Source of the DNA: an uncultured Haemophilus sp.
Lineage (GTDB): Bacteria; Pseudomonadota; Gammaproteobacteria; Enterobacterales; Pasteurellaceae
DNA: 7,442 nt
Assembly (NCBI GenBank): GCA_905205995.1
Contig: CAJLFU010000065.1
Span: 1-7,442 of the forward strand
Direction of reading: 5' to 3'
Part shown: one piece after another, positions 7,369 through 7,442 of the stretch
Layout of the letters: each line of letters starts with the position of its first letter
Numbering within the stretch: position 1 is the first letter of the stretch
Program-made: the position numbers and the translations under genes
Notes under the pieces: model-generated
Told to the model about the DNA's origin: nothing
Databases searched by the model: none
The model's input: only the letters and a program-made list of their open reading frames with translations

Positions 7369-7400
7369 ATTCTATAGAGTTTTTAATAAAAATCCATAAA
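7369..7400 (-). promoter_or_regulatory. Possible arcB promoter
   Basis: The 66 bases between the upstream terminator and the arcB ATG are very AT-rich. The best -10 on the minus strand is TAGAAT (7374-7369), five of six consensus bases, overlapping an alternative TATAGA (7376-7371). The upstream -35 is poor; TTTATG (7400-7395) is the best at 18 bases from TATAGA. A promoter is expected here because the terminator should block read-through from upstream, but the exact site is uncertain. Confidence 0.35.
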
Positions 7401-7430
7401 CAAAAACCCCAAGCCATTCAGCTTGGGGTT
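7401..7430 (-). terminator. Intrinsic terminator of the gene upstream of arcB
   Basis: The arms AACCCCAAGC (7405-7414) and GCTTGGGGTT (7421-7430) form a perfect 10-bp stem with a 6-base loop. On the minus strand the stem continues into TTTTTGTTT; the plus-strand side has no T-run. It therefore ends a minus-strand transcript that enters from beyond the right edge. It implies that arcB starts its own transcription unit. Confidence 0.85.
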
Positions 7431-7442
7431 CTACATTCAGTA

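Noticed and set aside
1..7442. A new mobile, defence or biosynthetic system
   Set aside because: All the space is taken by housekeeping genes and two short intergenic gaps. There are no terminal repeats, integrase, toxin-like pair or repeat array. Only the 57-codon gene is of unknown function.

Overview
The window looks like chromosomal DNA from a gamma-proteobacterium of the family Pasteurellaceae, in the Haemophilus/Aggregatibacter/Pasteurella branch. The evidence is the AT-rich composition, seven exact copies of the 9-base Haemophilus-type DNA uptake signal sequence (AAGTGCGGT or its complement), and an ArcB sensor kinase of the PAS-less type known from Haemophilus influenzae. I cannot name the species from this sequence. 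No mobile element, CRISPR array, tRNA or rRNA is visible.

All genes lie on the minus strand, so transcription runs from high to low coordinates. At the right edge (7405-7430) a hairpin with a T-run ends a transcript arriving from a gene outside the window. A short AT-rich leader follows, then arcB (7338-5572), a hybrid histidine kinase. Three bases later comes tmcA (5568-3724), the tRNA(Met) cytidine acetyltransferase. Its stop codon overlaps the start of a 57-codon gene (3727-3554) for a small charged protein with a CxxC motif. A strong intrinsic terminator (3521-3550) closes this three-gene unit. After a 119-base gap with a plausible extended -10 promoter comes mfd (3434 to beyond base 1), the transcription-repair coupling factor. 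Only its last few codons fall outside the window.

The genes cover redox-responsive control of transcription (ArcB, normally paired with ArcA), wobble-base modification of elongator tRNA(Met) (TmcA), an uncharacterised small protein, and transcription-coupled DNA repair (Mfd). The first three appear to be one operon. Mfd is probably a separate unit.

Nothing here looks like a new defence or mobile system. The points most worth a second look are the direct splice of ArcB's membrane anchor to its kinase core without a PAS domain, the very tight arcB-tmcA-small-gene coupling, the conserved-looking CxxC microprotein, and uptake sequences that appear to have shaped protein sequence (repeated Ser-Ala-Val) and to occupy the ribosome-binding position of mfd. 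There is no gene-free stretch longer than 300 bases.
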